Assembly: GCF_030463565.1 (NCBI RefSeq)
Contig: NC_134643.1
Coordinates: 8,974,657 to 9,038,656, forward strand
Source of the DNA: Pelecanus crispus
Lineage: Eukaryota > Chordata > Aves > Pelecaniformes > Pelecanidae
DNA: 64,000 nucleotides
Reading direction: 5' to 3'
Shown piece after piece: positions 1 to 12,700 of the stretch (the first letter of the stretch is position 1; each line of letters starts with the position of its first letter). The position numbers were made by a program, and so were the translations under genes. Under the pieces are notes generated by a model, which did not search any database, was not told the DNA's origin, and saw only the letters and a program-made list of their open reading frames with translations.

Positions 1-3000
1 GGAGAGGAATAGTGATGTCCAAACAGGATCAATAGTGTTGATTCTGGAAAAGATTTTTAGAATTGCCTATGTGGTTTAACAGCCTTAGTTCTGTTTTCTG
101 AAACAGGGTAGACATGTAAGGAGTTATTCAATACACATTTTCTGCAAAAATTAAGTGTCTAATGCTTAAACAAATGGGCTCTGGGGTCAGGGGCAGATAG
201 TGTTCACAAAGGCTACCTCTAAGCCAGGAGACTAACTCTGGAGACTGAAGCAAGAGGGAGGCTTTGGTGGAGGAAGAATCAGAGCACACACCTAAAATAT
301 ATGATTTAGATGCCTGAAACTTCACATCACACCTTAACCTCCTATGTGGTGATGCTGTGCTTCCCGTTGACAGCATCTGGCGTGTGTCACCCCCACAAAC
401 ACAGCGGCACTGCCATAATGTCAACCATTTCTGTGGACAAGTGGTCGCCGATCAGTGCTGGATCTGTGCTCAGCTATGTCTTCGTGAGATGGAGCAGCCA
501 TAAGCAAGGCAAGGTGCCAGTGCCCTGGGACGGATCATCTGTCTGTGCCCCATCCCCACGCCGGGCAAGTGCCTCCTGGCCCATCATGGGGGACATCTGC
601 TCTGCAGGGTCCCTCTGGGCATGGCCGCATCCTGCCAGCCTCCAGCTGGGGCGGACTCCTGAACTGATGCTGCTTAGATTAAGAGGGTTTGGCCTGGCTT
701 TTGGTCTCCCCCCTTGCTGGAAGAGCAAGTTGTGCCACACTGGGAGAGGAGACCATCTCTCTGCTCGTCACATGCCGTGTTTCCTCTCCGTTCCCCTCCA
801 GCCACTCCGGACTGCCTGGAATGAGACCAAACAGTGCACCTGTTCCAATGTCGAAAGCGGTTCATGTTGCCATTAGCCACATTCAGCCCCAAATTGAACC
901 TGGCAAGCAGCTGGCATGCTTAGAGCTAGTGTGCTTGCAGGCATATGTGTTTTGACGGGAAATGCTGCTGCCTTTGAAATACGATTCTTAGAAAAGGGAA
1001 AGAAAGTAATTCCTGACCTAAATAAGAAAAAGGCTCATCTCTCTCCTGGAAGGTGAGCGATGGATGACAGTGTCCTGCGTGGCAGCCTGCCTCATCTCTT
1101 ATACCCTTTTTTTCTCTAAAATGATCAGGTTGCAACGAGTTAAAAGATATTAGTTTGGTTAAAGCAATAATCTCTGCTCAACCTCACTGCAATGGAAAAG
1201 GAGGCTCTGCTGCCTTCTGTGTCTTCATTATGGCAGTGAATCGCTCACAGTTACTGACTCCTTATTTGAAATTCAGAAATCTGGAACGTGTGGTTAAGCA
1301 GCACTTTCCAGTTCTTGCTATTTAACTTTCTTTAAAAAAAAAGTTGAAGCTCTTAAAGGATTTGAGTATGTCATGAGAGAGCTTGCTTTTTTACTCTCCT
1401 TCCTGACTGCTTCTCTCTGCACCCTTCAAAAGAAAAAAAAATAAAGCAGGATTAATTAATAGTGCTAAAGCAGTGAGTCAGGACACCTTTATGCATTTAA
1501 GGTGAAAATGTACAATGGTGGTGAAAGGTGAAAAGGTACAATGTGTGGTTTCAGTTCAGGCACACGGGGAAGTGCTCGCTGCTTTTCTCCAGGTCTCTGA
1601 ATAAAGCTGTTCTTCTGACCCCAGCTGCAGGTACATCCTATGGCTTGAGCTGAGGTTGCAGAGGTAGCCAGATGGGATGTTAGCCATACCAGTCTATTGT
1701 GTGCCACTGCCTACAGAAAAACCACTTGCCCTCGCTGAGGGTGGATTTTTTGCCTGTCTGTCAGTCTTTCACACAAATCTGTTGCGGCAGGATTTCCTTG
1801 TATATACCCACCCCAGCACTGGTCCCTGCTAGGCTTCTGCCTAGTTTCCTTCTTGGTCCATCACGAGTGAGCAACAAGGTTAGAAAAACAGATTTGTTGG
1901 CTTGAAGTCCACTCATTCAAATTCAGAGTATGTTGATATGACCAAGAGGGAAAAATGAGCCTTTGGCAGATCTTTCCATCAAAACGGACTTTTATCTGCA
2001 TTCCACTGCTGCCCGTCAAGGACAATTATACAAAGAAATGCTGTGAGAACCCACACAGAAATGGGAGCCTGAACTGCAGTTGGATTCAGATGGAAATTGG
2101 TGTTATGCAGCCATGACTTTATCAAAGTATTTACAGTCAAGCAAGTTCTTCTGCAGTTAGATAAACATCAGCACATCTATGAAAGTCCCAGCATATGCTG
2201 GGACTTCAGCTGGTGTCAGTTGTTTTGGGCCAGTTTCACCACTTGGGCTAGCAGTCTGATCTCATTCTACAGTTTCTCAGCCTGTGAGTTACGTATCTTA
2301 AAGTAAGTTTATGAAATATCTGTCACTGCACAATGTGGCATGCATGAAACAGTAAAAAAATCCCACCATTTCTTGGGATATGAGTTGTGTGCATTGCTCT
2401 GAATCCCGCTTTGGCTAACCTGGCACAGCTAAGTTTAAAAATCTGCAAGCAACATAAGAAAGACTATGTGCTGCAGAAAGCACTCATTTGTTTTCCATCT
2501 GGGATGTTCAGTCTCAGAGAGGACGCGGTACGGCATGGGGCTGAGGAAAAGCGGGATGGTCTGCCGTTGAAATGAGCGTTCAGGCAGGAGTTATGATTCC
2601 TAGCATAGACATGCAGCTCTGTGGGCATACAGGACTTCAGCTGCTGTCCAGGTTTCCTCCATATAATGGGAATATTCTTCCCTTAGCAGGCAGAGATGTG
2701 ATCAGACTGGAATAAGGGGTATATAGTTATGTGGACTAAGTCATTTTAAAGACATCATTAAAAAAAGCACTTTGTGAACATTCCTTCTGAATTATACTTC
2801 CCCTAGTTACATAAGTTTGGGTACTGTCTTTGCTGTGCTGGCAACCAGGGTTTACTATTTCAGCATGCTAATATCACCCCAGTCAAAGATCCCCATTCGC
2901 AAGACACAGGCCCATTGGTGATCTTTTCCAAGACCACCTGGTGTATCAGGCAAGAGGTTCAAGGCTTTGTAGGCAGCCCATGTGAGGAGAAATGTGGAGA

Positions 3001-3534
3001 GTGCCTTGGATTAGGTCTGCAGCTCTCAGCTGAGGTTTGTAGTGTTACATTACAGTCAGTGTGCTGCTGTGCACTCTTCTTAGCTACCATACAGGTGGGT
3101 GAGAGGAGTCTGCTCTGGCTCTCGGGTGCTGGTGATTTTAATTGAGTTCCAGGTGTAACAGGTGGGTGAGCAGGGGTGAGGAGAACTGTATTACAAGCCC
3201 ACATTTTGACAAAATGCTTTTGGACACAGTCTGTGGGTAGACATTTCACTTCTAAAACCTTGTTTTGCCAATGGAGGCAAGCTGCAAATCAGGAGCCATC
3301 ATCTGAGATTTGGTTTCAGTGCTGCCACGTCGGTGAAAAAACAGGAACTGGTGAACATCTCAATTTTGTAGCCAATATTGGTAGTTCAGCTCTTGTGTTC
3401 CTGGGGCTGGGGCATTCCCATTTGGTCCCCTTTAGTGACAGTTCACTCTTAATTAATTAAATGGCAAAAAAATTAATGGAAATTAATTGGGATTAATTTC
3501 TCCATTTATACGTTGGAAATGATTGTCTCCCCAG
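1..3534 (+). other. ELAPOR2: ELAPOR2 intron (left edge)
   Basis: No exon, RNA gene or clear repeat recognised. I looked for the preceding ELAPOR2 coding exon (a YHYEY…CDS-type segment) and did not find it. The 188-codon frame at 310-876 shows no protein-like features. Confidence 0.6.
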
Positions 3535-3730
3535 CTTTCTCCTGTGCCTCTGGTGAGTACCTGGAGATGAAGAACCAGGTGTGTAGCAAATGTGCAGAAG
3601 GGACCTACTCGCTGGGCAGCGGGATCAAGTTTGACGAGTGGGATGAGCTCCCGGCAGGATTCTCCAACGTGGCGACTTTCATGGACACAGCAGTTGGCTC
3701 GGCTGAGAATAAAGCCGACAGCTGCAACAA
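3535..3730 (+). CDS. ELAPOR2: ELAPOR2 exon A (first in window)
   Basis: Encodes residues 1-64 plus split codons at both ends. It begins after an acceptor (tccccag) and ends before GTAAGA. It carries a cysteine-rich segment ([17 protein letters not shown]) and the family signature [11 protein letters not shown]. Probably the third coding exon of the gene, since about 100 N-terminal residues are missing. Confidence 0.95.
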
Positions 3731-6700
3731 GTAAGAAGTTCCATTTGCACCTGGGTTACGCAGCCATGGGTAAACCTGAGACAGCTCAGCAGCACAAAGC
3801 CAGCTTAATGACTTATCTAAGCTCTCCAGAGGGTAACCAGCCCTAGTAACGGCAAACAAGTAGCTGGAATGCAAAATTTTTTGCCATTTCTTTGCTGTCA
3901 TCAAAGTCTCCTTGGGCTCATCAGCAGCTAGTGAGTCTAAGACCAGCCTGGAGCTGCTCTTATTTGTAGCTGGAAAGCTCCAGGGTCATGGTATAGTAAA
4001 TATGGCTAAAAGGTACTTTCACAGCCTATTTAGAGACCCATAGTGGTTGCAGAAGGCTGTTTCTGAGTATAATTAATATTATGTTGAACCTATAGATAAT
4101 AAACTTTTCCTGTATTGGCTGGCTCCTAAATTTCTAGTACCATATCTTTTCCCATGAACAGTTTTAATGAAAAGTACTATATTTACACGAAAAATAAATG
4201 GGAATCCAGTAATAAAGTTATAAATTCACTGCAGTTAGCTATTGTGGGATTCTGGGTTCTTTATGAAGTAACATGTTTTTGTATAGTAATGTAAGAAAAG
4301 TCTCCTCAGTGTCTGTGACCTCAGCTGAGGCTTGTTTTGTTTATGTTCATCAGCTCTTCATGGATACCTCGAGGGAATTACATAGAGTCAAACAGAGATG
4401 ATTGTACAGTTTCTCTCATCTACGCTGTGCACCTGAAGAAATCCGGTTCTGTCTTCTTCGAATACCAGTATATTGACAACAACATCTTCTTTGAATTTTT
4501 TGTAAGGCATTTTATATGCTGAATCCAACCTTATACTGTAAGAATTCAATCCTGATAAAGACCATTAGAAACAGCTTTTTGCTCCCTTTACATTCCCCAT
4601 ATGTCCATAGCTTGTTATTCCTGAACAAGATAAAAAAAAAAAATCTTCTTCTCTTTCTGTCCCTTCTGCTGCTTTTTGGCATTTATTTCAGCTTCAAAAC
4701 TTAGGCTAAACTGATCCTATCTACCATGCACTGGGATTTTTCCATTAGGGGTCATGACTGCCCCTGTTAGTTCAGCCTTTTATGAGACAACCGTTGGTGG
4801 TAGACGCTTCAGTTTGGGGGTGTTTGACTTGAGATGCCTTTGAAGGGACTTGACATTTAAAAAGACTTCTTCCAAGGTAGGCACCCAGAATCTGAGGTGC
4901 TCCAAGGCATTAGTATGTGGGAACCTTAGCTTTAGTTTTACGTCAATTTGGGTCATAAAAATTAAGATGAAAAGAAAAGCAGGAGAAGAGATTTTAAGGG
5001 TGATCCTTAAAAAAACCAAAAAACAACCCAAACAAAAACTAGAAACCAGAAACAACAGTTCTCCAAAGAGATTTAGGAGTAAAAATTCAGATGACTTTCA
5101 GTAGGAATTAGGCTCTGAGGACATGCCTGCACTGTGAAATGGAGGGGCTGGGGGTCATTAGCTCTGAAATGGGAGCAGCCTGGCTGGGCTTGCACCACAC
5201 TGTACCCAAATTACTAATTGTCATGGTTTAGCCCCAGCCAGCAACTAAGCACCACGCAGCCGCTCGCTCACTCCCCCTGCCCCGGTGGGATGGGGGAGAG
5301 AATCGGAGGAGTAAGAGTGAGAAACACTCCTGGGTTGAGATAAGAACAGTTTAGTAATTGAAATAAAGTAAAATTCTAATGATAATAGTAACAATATAAT
5401 AATAATAATAATATACAAAGCAAGTGATGCACAATACAATTGCTCACCACCCACCGACCGATACCCAGACAGCTCCCGAGCAGCGATCACTGCTCCCCAG
5501 CCAACCCCCTCCAGTTTATATACTGAGCATGACGCCATATGGTGTGGAATAGCCCTGTGGCCAGTTTGGGTCAACTATTCTGGCTGTGCCCCCTCCCAGT
5601 TTCTTGTGCCCCTGGCAGAGCATGGGAAGCTGAAAAGTCCTTGACTAGCATAAGCAGTACTCAGCAACAACTAAACCATCAGCGTGTTATCAACATTCTT
5701 CTCCTACTAAATCCAAAACACAGCACTGTGCCTACTACTAGGAAGAAAATTAACTCTATCCCAGCCGAAACCAGGACACTAACACAATCTGACCAGCAGG
5801 GACCCAAATGGGAAGGACAGCCCTGCTCTGCCCACGTGGATAGACTGGTTGGGGTCCAGGGAGCAGGGGGTTTCCAGCACCAGGCTTTGCAGTGCAGTGC
5901 AGATGCTCCACATCACTGAGATGCTTTAGAAGGTTTCACCAACAGGTTGCTTTCCCTGGCATGTCGTGCCTGCCATTTGGGACAGAAAAAAAATTAATGA
6001 GAGGGCAACTCAGAGCAGGAGTTGACTGGAATTTTTCAATCTCTTCTGTTACTGCCTCTCTGTCTGGTAAGCTCTGGTTGTCATCTGAAAAATACAGATC
6101 ATGGTATCTCACAGGAGTGCGAAGCCTCAGCTGGTGTCGGTTAATGTTTCTTGAAGCTTGGAGAAAAGTGCAAAGTATCCTTATCCTTAGCAAAGATGGG
6201 AAAGGAGGACAAAAATAACCTGCTGGAGGCACCCTTGTGCTGCTGCATCAGTGCAATCTATTGCACTTTGATAACAGACAGTGGAGGCAGTATTATTTAG
6301 CCATTTCACTTCTATACTGTGATGTCCTCAAACATGGGAAGCAAGTGTGGACAGTCCTTGTTAGATAATCAGTGCTTCTGCAGCCTGCCCTTCCCAGGCT
6401 CTTTTTACATATTGAAGCCCTTTACACCTCGTGAGAAGAGACTATATTCTTATCTCCTTTTTGCGGATGGGAACTGAGGCACAAAGATGCTGTAGCTCAG
6501 ATTGCACAAGATAATTAGGGATCTACCTTCTACTTAGGTGCTTCTTCTCACCTCTTTTCCTTAGTGCTGTTGATCTATATGGGAATTAAGTGCACAGATG
6601 CTTTGGAGGATGTGGGGTTATGCAACTTATTTCAATCTTGATGTGCATGCTTTGAGGAAGATGCTTGACCCCAGGTCTTCTGAAAGTGTTGAACTGGCCT

Positions 6701-9700
6701 TTGTCCCTGGTAGAATAAAAGCTGAGTAATTGAACTCGTGCCTCAAAGGGACTTCATACTTTTTCTTCAAAGACAGTTATGAGAAGAAAGTGGACCGCTG
6801 TGAGGCCATGCACCAAAGCCTGCTGCAAAGAAAGGCTGCTGAACTGTGCTGGACCTGGGTGAGGGACAGTCAACCTCACACCTCTGCCAGGGAAGACTCT
6901 CCATGGCATGCTGCCTCTGCCTTGATAATGTTAGTCTCATCCCTAGTGAGGTGAGGTGGCAGGGAGCCAAAGACGAGGCAGATATTGGCTGCAGAGAAAG
7001 CAGTTTGCCTTCTAGCTTTGGCCTGTCCACTTCTACCTCCCCTCTGACTTAGAAGCCCGTGGCCTCTGGATTGTAGAGAATTGGATCTTGGTGGGCTCAG
7101 GAGAAGGAGGAGGCAGCCAAGACAAGATGCTCAGCATCCAAGTCTGGCCAGACAGTGAGAGGACAAGGCTGACATCTTCTCCTCCTGCTCTTTTCTTCCA
7201 TCTGCCTCAGAGGTGGTCATTGGAGGCACTGTTAAGCTGCTAGCAGGTTTTGAAAGTTGGGGTTTTTTTGCCACAAATAAGGCAGCTGCTGTCCTAAACA
7301 TGTAGACAAGGGGAACAAAGCTGAATCCTATCATTCCCTGCTGGCAGTGATTATACTGACAGAGAGATGCATCTGATTGTGGTCACTGATCTTGTGTTTT
7401 TAATTAACAGATACAAAATGACCAGTGCAAAGAGATGGAGTCCACAGCAGACAAGTGGGTGAAGCTAACAGACAATGGGGAGTGGGGCTCTCACTCTGTA
7501 AGTGTGCAAAAAATTCCTTCATGAAGCTCTTTTCCCATTTATAAATGTGATTTCCTCTGACCAAAGAGCAAATAAGGGCCAGTTCCTGTGAATGCCTCTG
7601 AAGAAGCACAGCTTTCCTAGTGCTGTGGGCAAAGCCACGGAGATCTGTAAGGGGCTGATCCCAAAGCAAATGATATAGATGCAAGACCTTGTATTGATTT
7701 TGTTGGGCTTTGAATAAAGTGCTTTATGAGTTTAAATAGATTTATGCAAATCCATATGCTACAGTCACTCTGCATGATTGTAATTGAAATCTTCTACAAC
7801 AGTTGTTTGCTCATGAGAACACGAGGTTATTCCCTGTTGCTCAGCAGAGCGGCAGGAGCGGTGTGTGTATGTGGAGGCAGGCAGGATGGGCATTTTATTC
7901 TCAAATGTGTGCAGAAGAGCTGGACTGCACCCAGCAAGCTGGCAGCACCAGGGTGGCTCCTGCAGAACTGACACAAGCGTGTTCACATTGAGAGCAGTAG
8001 CCCTTTGGCTGGCCTGTGACCCAGCTGGCTGAGTTTGCTCGGTGCACAGACCATGTGTAGACCAGCTCATTAGCTCACAGTGATGCCTGGCTTCCACTAA
8101 ACCATCATACCCTAATTCCCAGAGCCATACCAGCAAAGGTCCAGCATAGGTGACATTATGCCAGAAGACAAAGGCTTTTTATGGGCATAGACAGGAGTGT
8201 GGTCTCTGTTTTCCATGGTCTGCTTACCCTCCTGAAGGAGAAACTGTATTCCTGGGCCAGGTCTGGTTGGCACTGCCTGTTAGCTCAGGTGCAAGCCCCG
8301 TGCGAGTCCCATCGGAAGGCAAGAGAACTGGGTGAGGACGGGTAAGTGGTACAGGCTGAGAGGTAGATCCAAGGCCAAGGCATTGACTTGGGTGAGCTGA
8401 GAGATGTAGACAGTATCTGCATGGGAGATGGTGGCATCTGAACTCATTGTCCGGGATGAGCAAGTGTCTCCACTGACTATGAAGGTTGCTTGGATGCTTG
8501 GCTGAAGTGTAGACATGCGAGCTACATGAGATGACTGTTCTGGCTCTTCTTGAGGCTTTTGTCTGCATTGCAAATCCTGTCATGGCAGCTTCTCTGAGCC
8601 CAGTTTTCCAGTTGCTGCAGCCTCTGCTTTCAGCGTGCTAGTTCTGCTGCACCGGGGCTGGTGTTGAGTACCTCTACACCACACAATGTGATGTTTAATT
8701 CAATATGGTCCTAGTTCTGCTGTTACCTGTGGTAACCCAGCTCTCCTCTGCCCCCCTAGGATAGTAGGTGTTTGGGGAGTGGGAGGTACAATATGCTGTA
8801 TCTCCACTTTGCTGAATTTTTGGACTTTTTATCCTGGGTGAGAAAAACCTGTGGTCCACCCAGGCCTGTACAGCATTGCGGTAAATCTCATTATCCTCAA
8901 CCCTTATGCTGGTAGAGTTTATCTCTCTTGTGTGAAAATATAGCCCCTTCAGGCCTGTATCACTGTGTTGGCAGTAGGCATGTTGTACTGGGCTAGTAGA
9001 TACAGTACAGCTTTGCACGCCAGGCAGGATCTTGGTAAACCTGCTGCTTTTAGTAATAGAGTGATGCTGTAGTTACACAGGTGAGTTGAAGGTAGCAGGC
9101 ATCAACACTGCTGCTGAAAGAAGCGGTCCTGCCTTCCTCTTCTTCCTTATCCCAGCCATGGTGCCACCAACCCACCACCCTTCCTATGCCAGCACAGGGG
9201 TTATGCTGAACCACGCTGTGAAGGCAAGTAGGTCAAAACAGTTTGAAACGGGGTTGTTTTCTGCATCTCATCTGCCGTTCAAGGTCAGAAATGAACAGGA
9301 AGGATGGGGCTGCTGCTGGGGATATTCACGGTTTGTGCCTGGCTTACTGATCATGATGCTGTAGTTTTATATGCAGGCATAGCTTCATTTTTAAAGCCTA
9401 TAAACAAAACTTACTTGTGAGCCTGGATTTTTGAACTCTGGGTCATGTTGAGTTTCTTTATAAAAGTGTATCTCAAGGCTTTAAAAACAAACTGATTGAC
9501 TATATCTGAACATAGAGCTGATGATAAAAGCTCCCGAGTGCCAGGGGTAGCTGGATAAAGGCAGGAACAGCTTTTTCACAGTTCTGCTTACAACAGGGTA
9601 GAAGCAGCTCTTGGTGTTTTTCCATAAAACTGGGGTGTCGAGCAGCTTTTTTACTAAAACCACTTTGGCACTCCTCAGAGATGTCTCTACAGCATCTGTC

Positions 9701-12700
9701 TAGCTATCTTCCCATTACTTCTTGACTCACTAAGCAGCTTAGAAAAAGCCAGAATTGCTGCTAGGATGCAAGAAATCTGAGTAATGGAAGTAAGAAATAG
9801 AACAATTGCTCGGTGAGGGGATGCCCACTAACTGTCATGCATATTGTTGCAGGTAACTCTGAAATCAGGTAGCAATATTTTATACTGGAGAACAACAGGG
9901 ATTCTCATGGGGTCCAAAGTAGTAAAACCAGTTCTGGTGAAAAACATCACAATTGAAGGTAAGTGATATTTGCCTTTTAGGTCTTATCTCACTCTTTTGT
10001 CACAGTGTCTGCCAAGTGCCATTTCTACTCGTATGGCTACAGCACTGAAGTGGCTTTTTTAGCCTCATTGTTCCCCGTCTCCTCATCTAAAGTGTAGAAA
10101 CAGAACAGCAAAACTTCATACTGTCAGGGAAAGGCTGAAAAATTAATTTAGCTGGTAAATGATGCCGTCTACTGGAGAAGACTGGCTTAGCAAATAGAGA
10201 GAAAAGGAATAAACAGGTTTTCTTTTATTTAGTATAGAAAGACCATGCTTATCAGTTAGCTTCTCAACAGTGATAAATAGATGGACATATTCATCATAAC
10301 AGTAATAGTTAAATTACTGTTTAAATCATTTAATTAATCTGGGATTGCTCTTTTGGTCCTGTTCTAAGTGTAATCAAGCTTGGAGTGTCATATAAGGTTC
10401 TTGCACAGGTCAGACTTGCATTGAGGAGAAAAGATTAAAGACCTATCATGAGTCAGCAAAGCTAAAGTGTCTAACATGAGTGGTGAAAGCCCGTGATTTT
10501 TAAGCTGTGTTATCCAGCTGCCTTGCTTTCCCCCATAGGCAGGTAGGCAGTAGTTATGGAGCATCATACCTCTCTGTATTTCAGTGCTTTACCTGTAATT
10601 TACCTTACAGGAGTTGCATATACATCTGAATGCTTCGCATGCAAGCCTGGTACCTTCAGTGACAAACCAGGTTCATCTGGCTGCCAGGTGTGTCCAAGAA
10701 ATACTTATTCTGAGAAAGGAGCTAAAGAATGCACCAAGTGTAAAGAAGAAATATATTATGCAGGTACATAAATAAAACAGATAAGCAAAACCAGAAAAGT
10801 CTGAGTACGTAAGGTCGTAAGCTGTTTCTGTGTGCAGGTGTGAGAATGGTTTTATCAATTAAGTTTAGTCTCCAGTTGATATGCAAAGGGGAAATGAAGA
10901 TGGGGCTTCCCAAAAGCTGCAGAGGGCACGTATAGACATAATGGGCCACACTTGGTCTTGGCTAGGATCACCTACACTAACATAAAGGGATGGAGATCTT
11001 TTGTGACCTCGGAGGGAACAGTTCTTCTGAAGGATAAAAACAGTCGTGCTGTGCCCTCTCGTGGTAGTTTGTGTTATCAGTTGACAAAGACCTGAACTGG
11101 CTTCATTACTGCCTTCAGACTTGTCATATTTCTAGGAGTCTCCTGTCCAAATCCTCTCCCGGCCGGTCCCTGCCTCCCCTGTGGTTGGAAGATGTGGTGA
11201 TCTAGTTGCAAACCCTAGTCCCCAAAGTCCTCTGCATTCCCAGCTGTGGTTAGGGGCAAAATCCATTCTTTATGGTAAAATGTCTTCAGTTTTCTTCCTT
11301 GTGCTTGTTTTATAAGAAAGTTTTTGAAGAATCAGTTACTGACCATAGAACTTGCGATCACAGATTATGGCAAATGCTTGGAGACCTGTGCCTGTGCTCA
11401 TGATGGGAATGGGAATTTTACAAAAACATCTGGGGAGAAGAAAAACTGGGCCAGTGTTGTAAGGAGGTTTATAATGGCTTAGAGTGTTTTTGTTTCTTAT
11501 CAAGTGAGAACATATTTCCATGCTTGGCAAACTACACAAATTACTGCTTGAAGGTGAAGGGTTGGCATGAGTGTTTGGGTGACTCGCTGGTTACGCTGAA
11601 TCAATGAATTTCAGTATGACAGTACAAGCATAGCTGGTATTTTCCCTGTCCCCTCCTTCTCTTCAGGGGAAGGTTCATGTAGACTCCACTAAGAGTTTGA
11701 TTTTTCATTCTTGTTTTGTAGTTTTCTGCTGATTCACTTTAATCTCCAGATTTGAAGTTCATTATGGCTGTTTCCAGGGACCATTTGATAGTTTAACATC
11801 CTGTTCCTTGCCCTTTCTTTTTAGATGAGGGATCCAGTGCGTGTATAGAGCGTCCTCCATGCACAAACAAAGACTTTTTCCAGATCCATACCCCGTGTGA
11901 TAAGGAAGGAAAAGTAAGTAGAAGGCATGATACTATTTTTAAGCTGACTGAGCTTACTGTGATCTCTTGATTTGAAAACAAGTTAGGGTTTCTAGGAATC
12001 TCTTTCCCAATTGCCTTCCAAGTTTTGTTTCCAGCATTGAATCTCTCTGAGGCTTTGGACTTGTCCTTTAGCTGCTTTCTCTCCAGCACTTATCCATCTG
12101 TAAGAATCTGCCTGTCATGGGTCTGCTTAAGGGATCTGTCATTGTAAAATGCTAAGCTCCTTGTACTTGTGATTAGTCTAACTGGGTCACTGGTGCTACC
12201 TCCACGCTCATAAAAAAAACAGGGTTGAAGCACAGGGTGAAGTACTGTCCCAGAACAAACCCTACTGTTTAGTTGTTAGTGATTTCCTGGCACACTTTTG
12301 GCTTGTGACAACTTGCCCTGTCCCAGCAATGCCGAGGCATGATTCAGGTGCTACCATGGCACAGGAGCATTGGACATGACCATACCTATTTCAGGTGGAA
12401 GAGTGTTGGGCTGCATAGATAAGATGTGTATCATATCCTTTAGTTTTAGCATCAAAGAAGAGCCATCTGTTGAAATAATGGTATATACATAGCCTGGGAG
12501 TTTTCATGTGCAGCAGCAGAGCTTAGCTGCTAATAATGTGCTTGCCTCATGGGATGCCTCAAAACACCCGGACTCTCAGCAGATTGTTTCACCCAGAGAT
12601 CTTAGATCCACTGGATCTCTCATAGAGAGACCTGCTGGTGGAGCAGCCTGGCTTTGGAGCTCTCCTGCCCTTTGTCCCAGCAGTCAAGTGGGGATTTTGG

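Noticed and set aside
310-876. 188-codon open frame on the + strand
   Set aside because: No recognisable domain, odd composition (frequent Trp, Cys, Ser, Pro), no splice or promoter context and competing frames on the other strand; looks like a chance frame in intron.
5219-5778. Complete endogenous retrovirus
   Set aside because: Only one LTR with its target duplication is present; no gag, pol or env sequence adjoins it. The same holds for the LTRs at 32641 and 62054.
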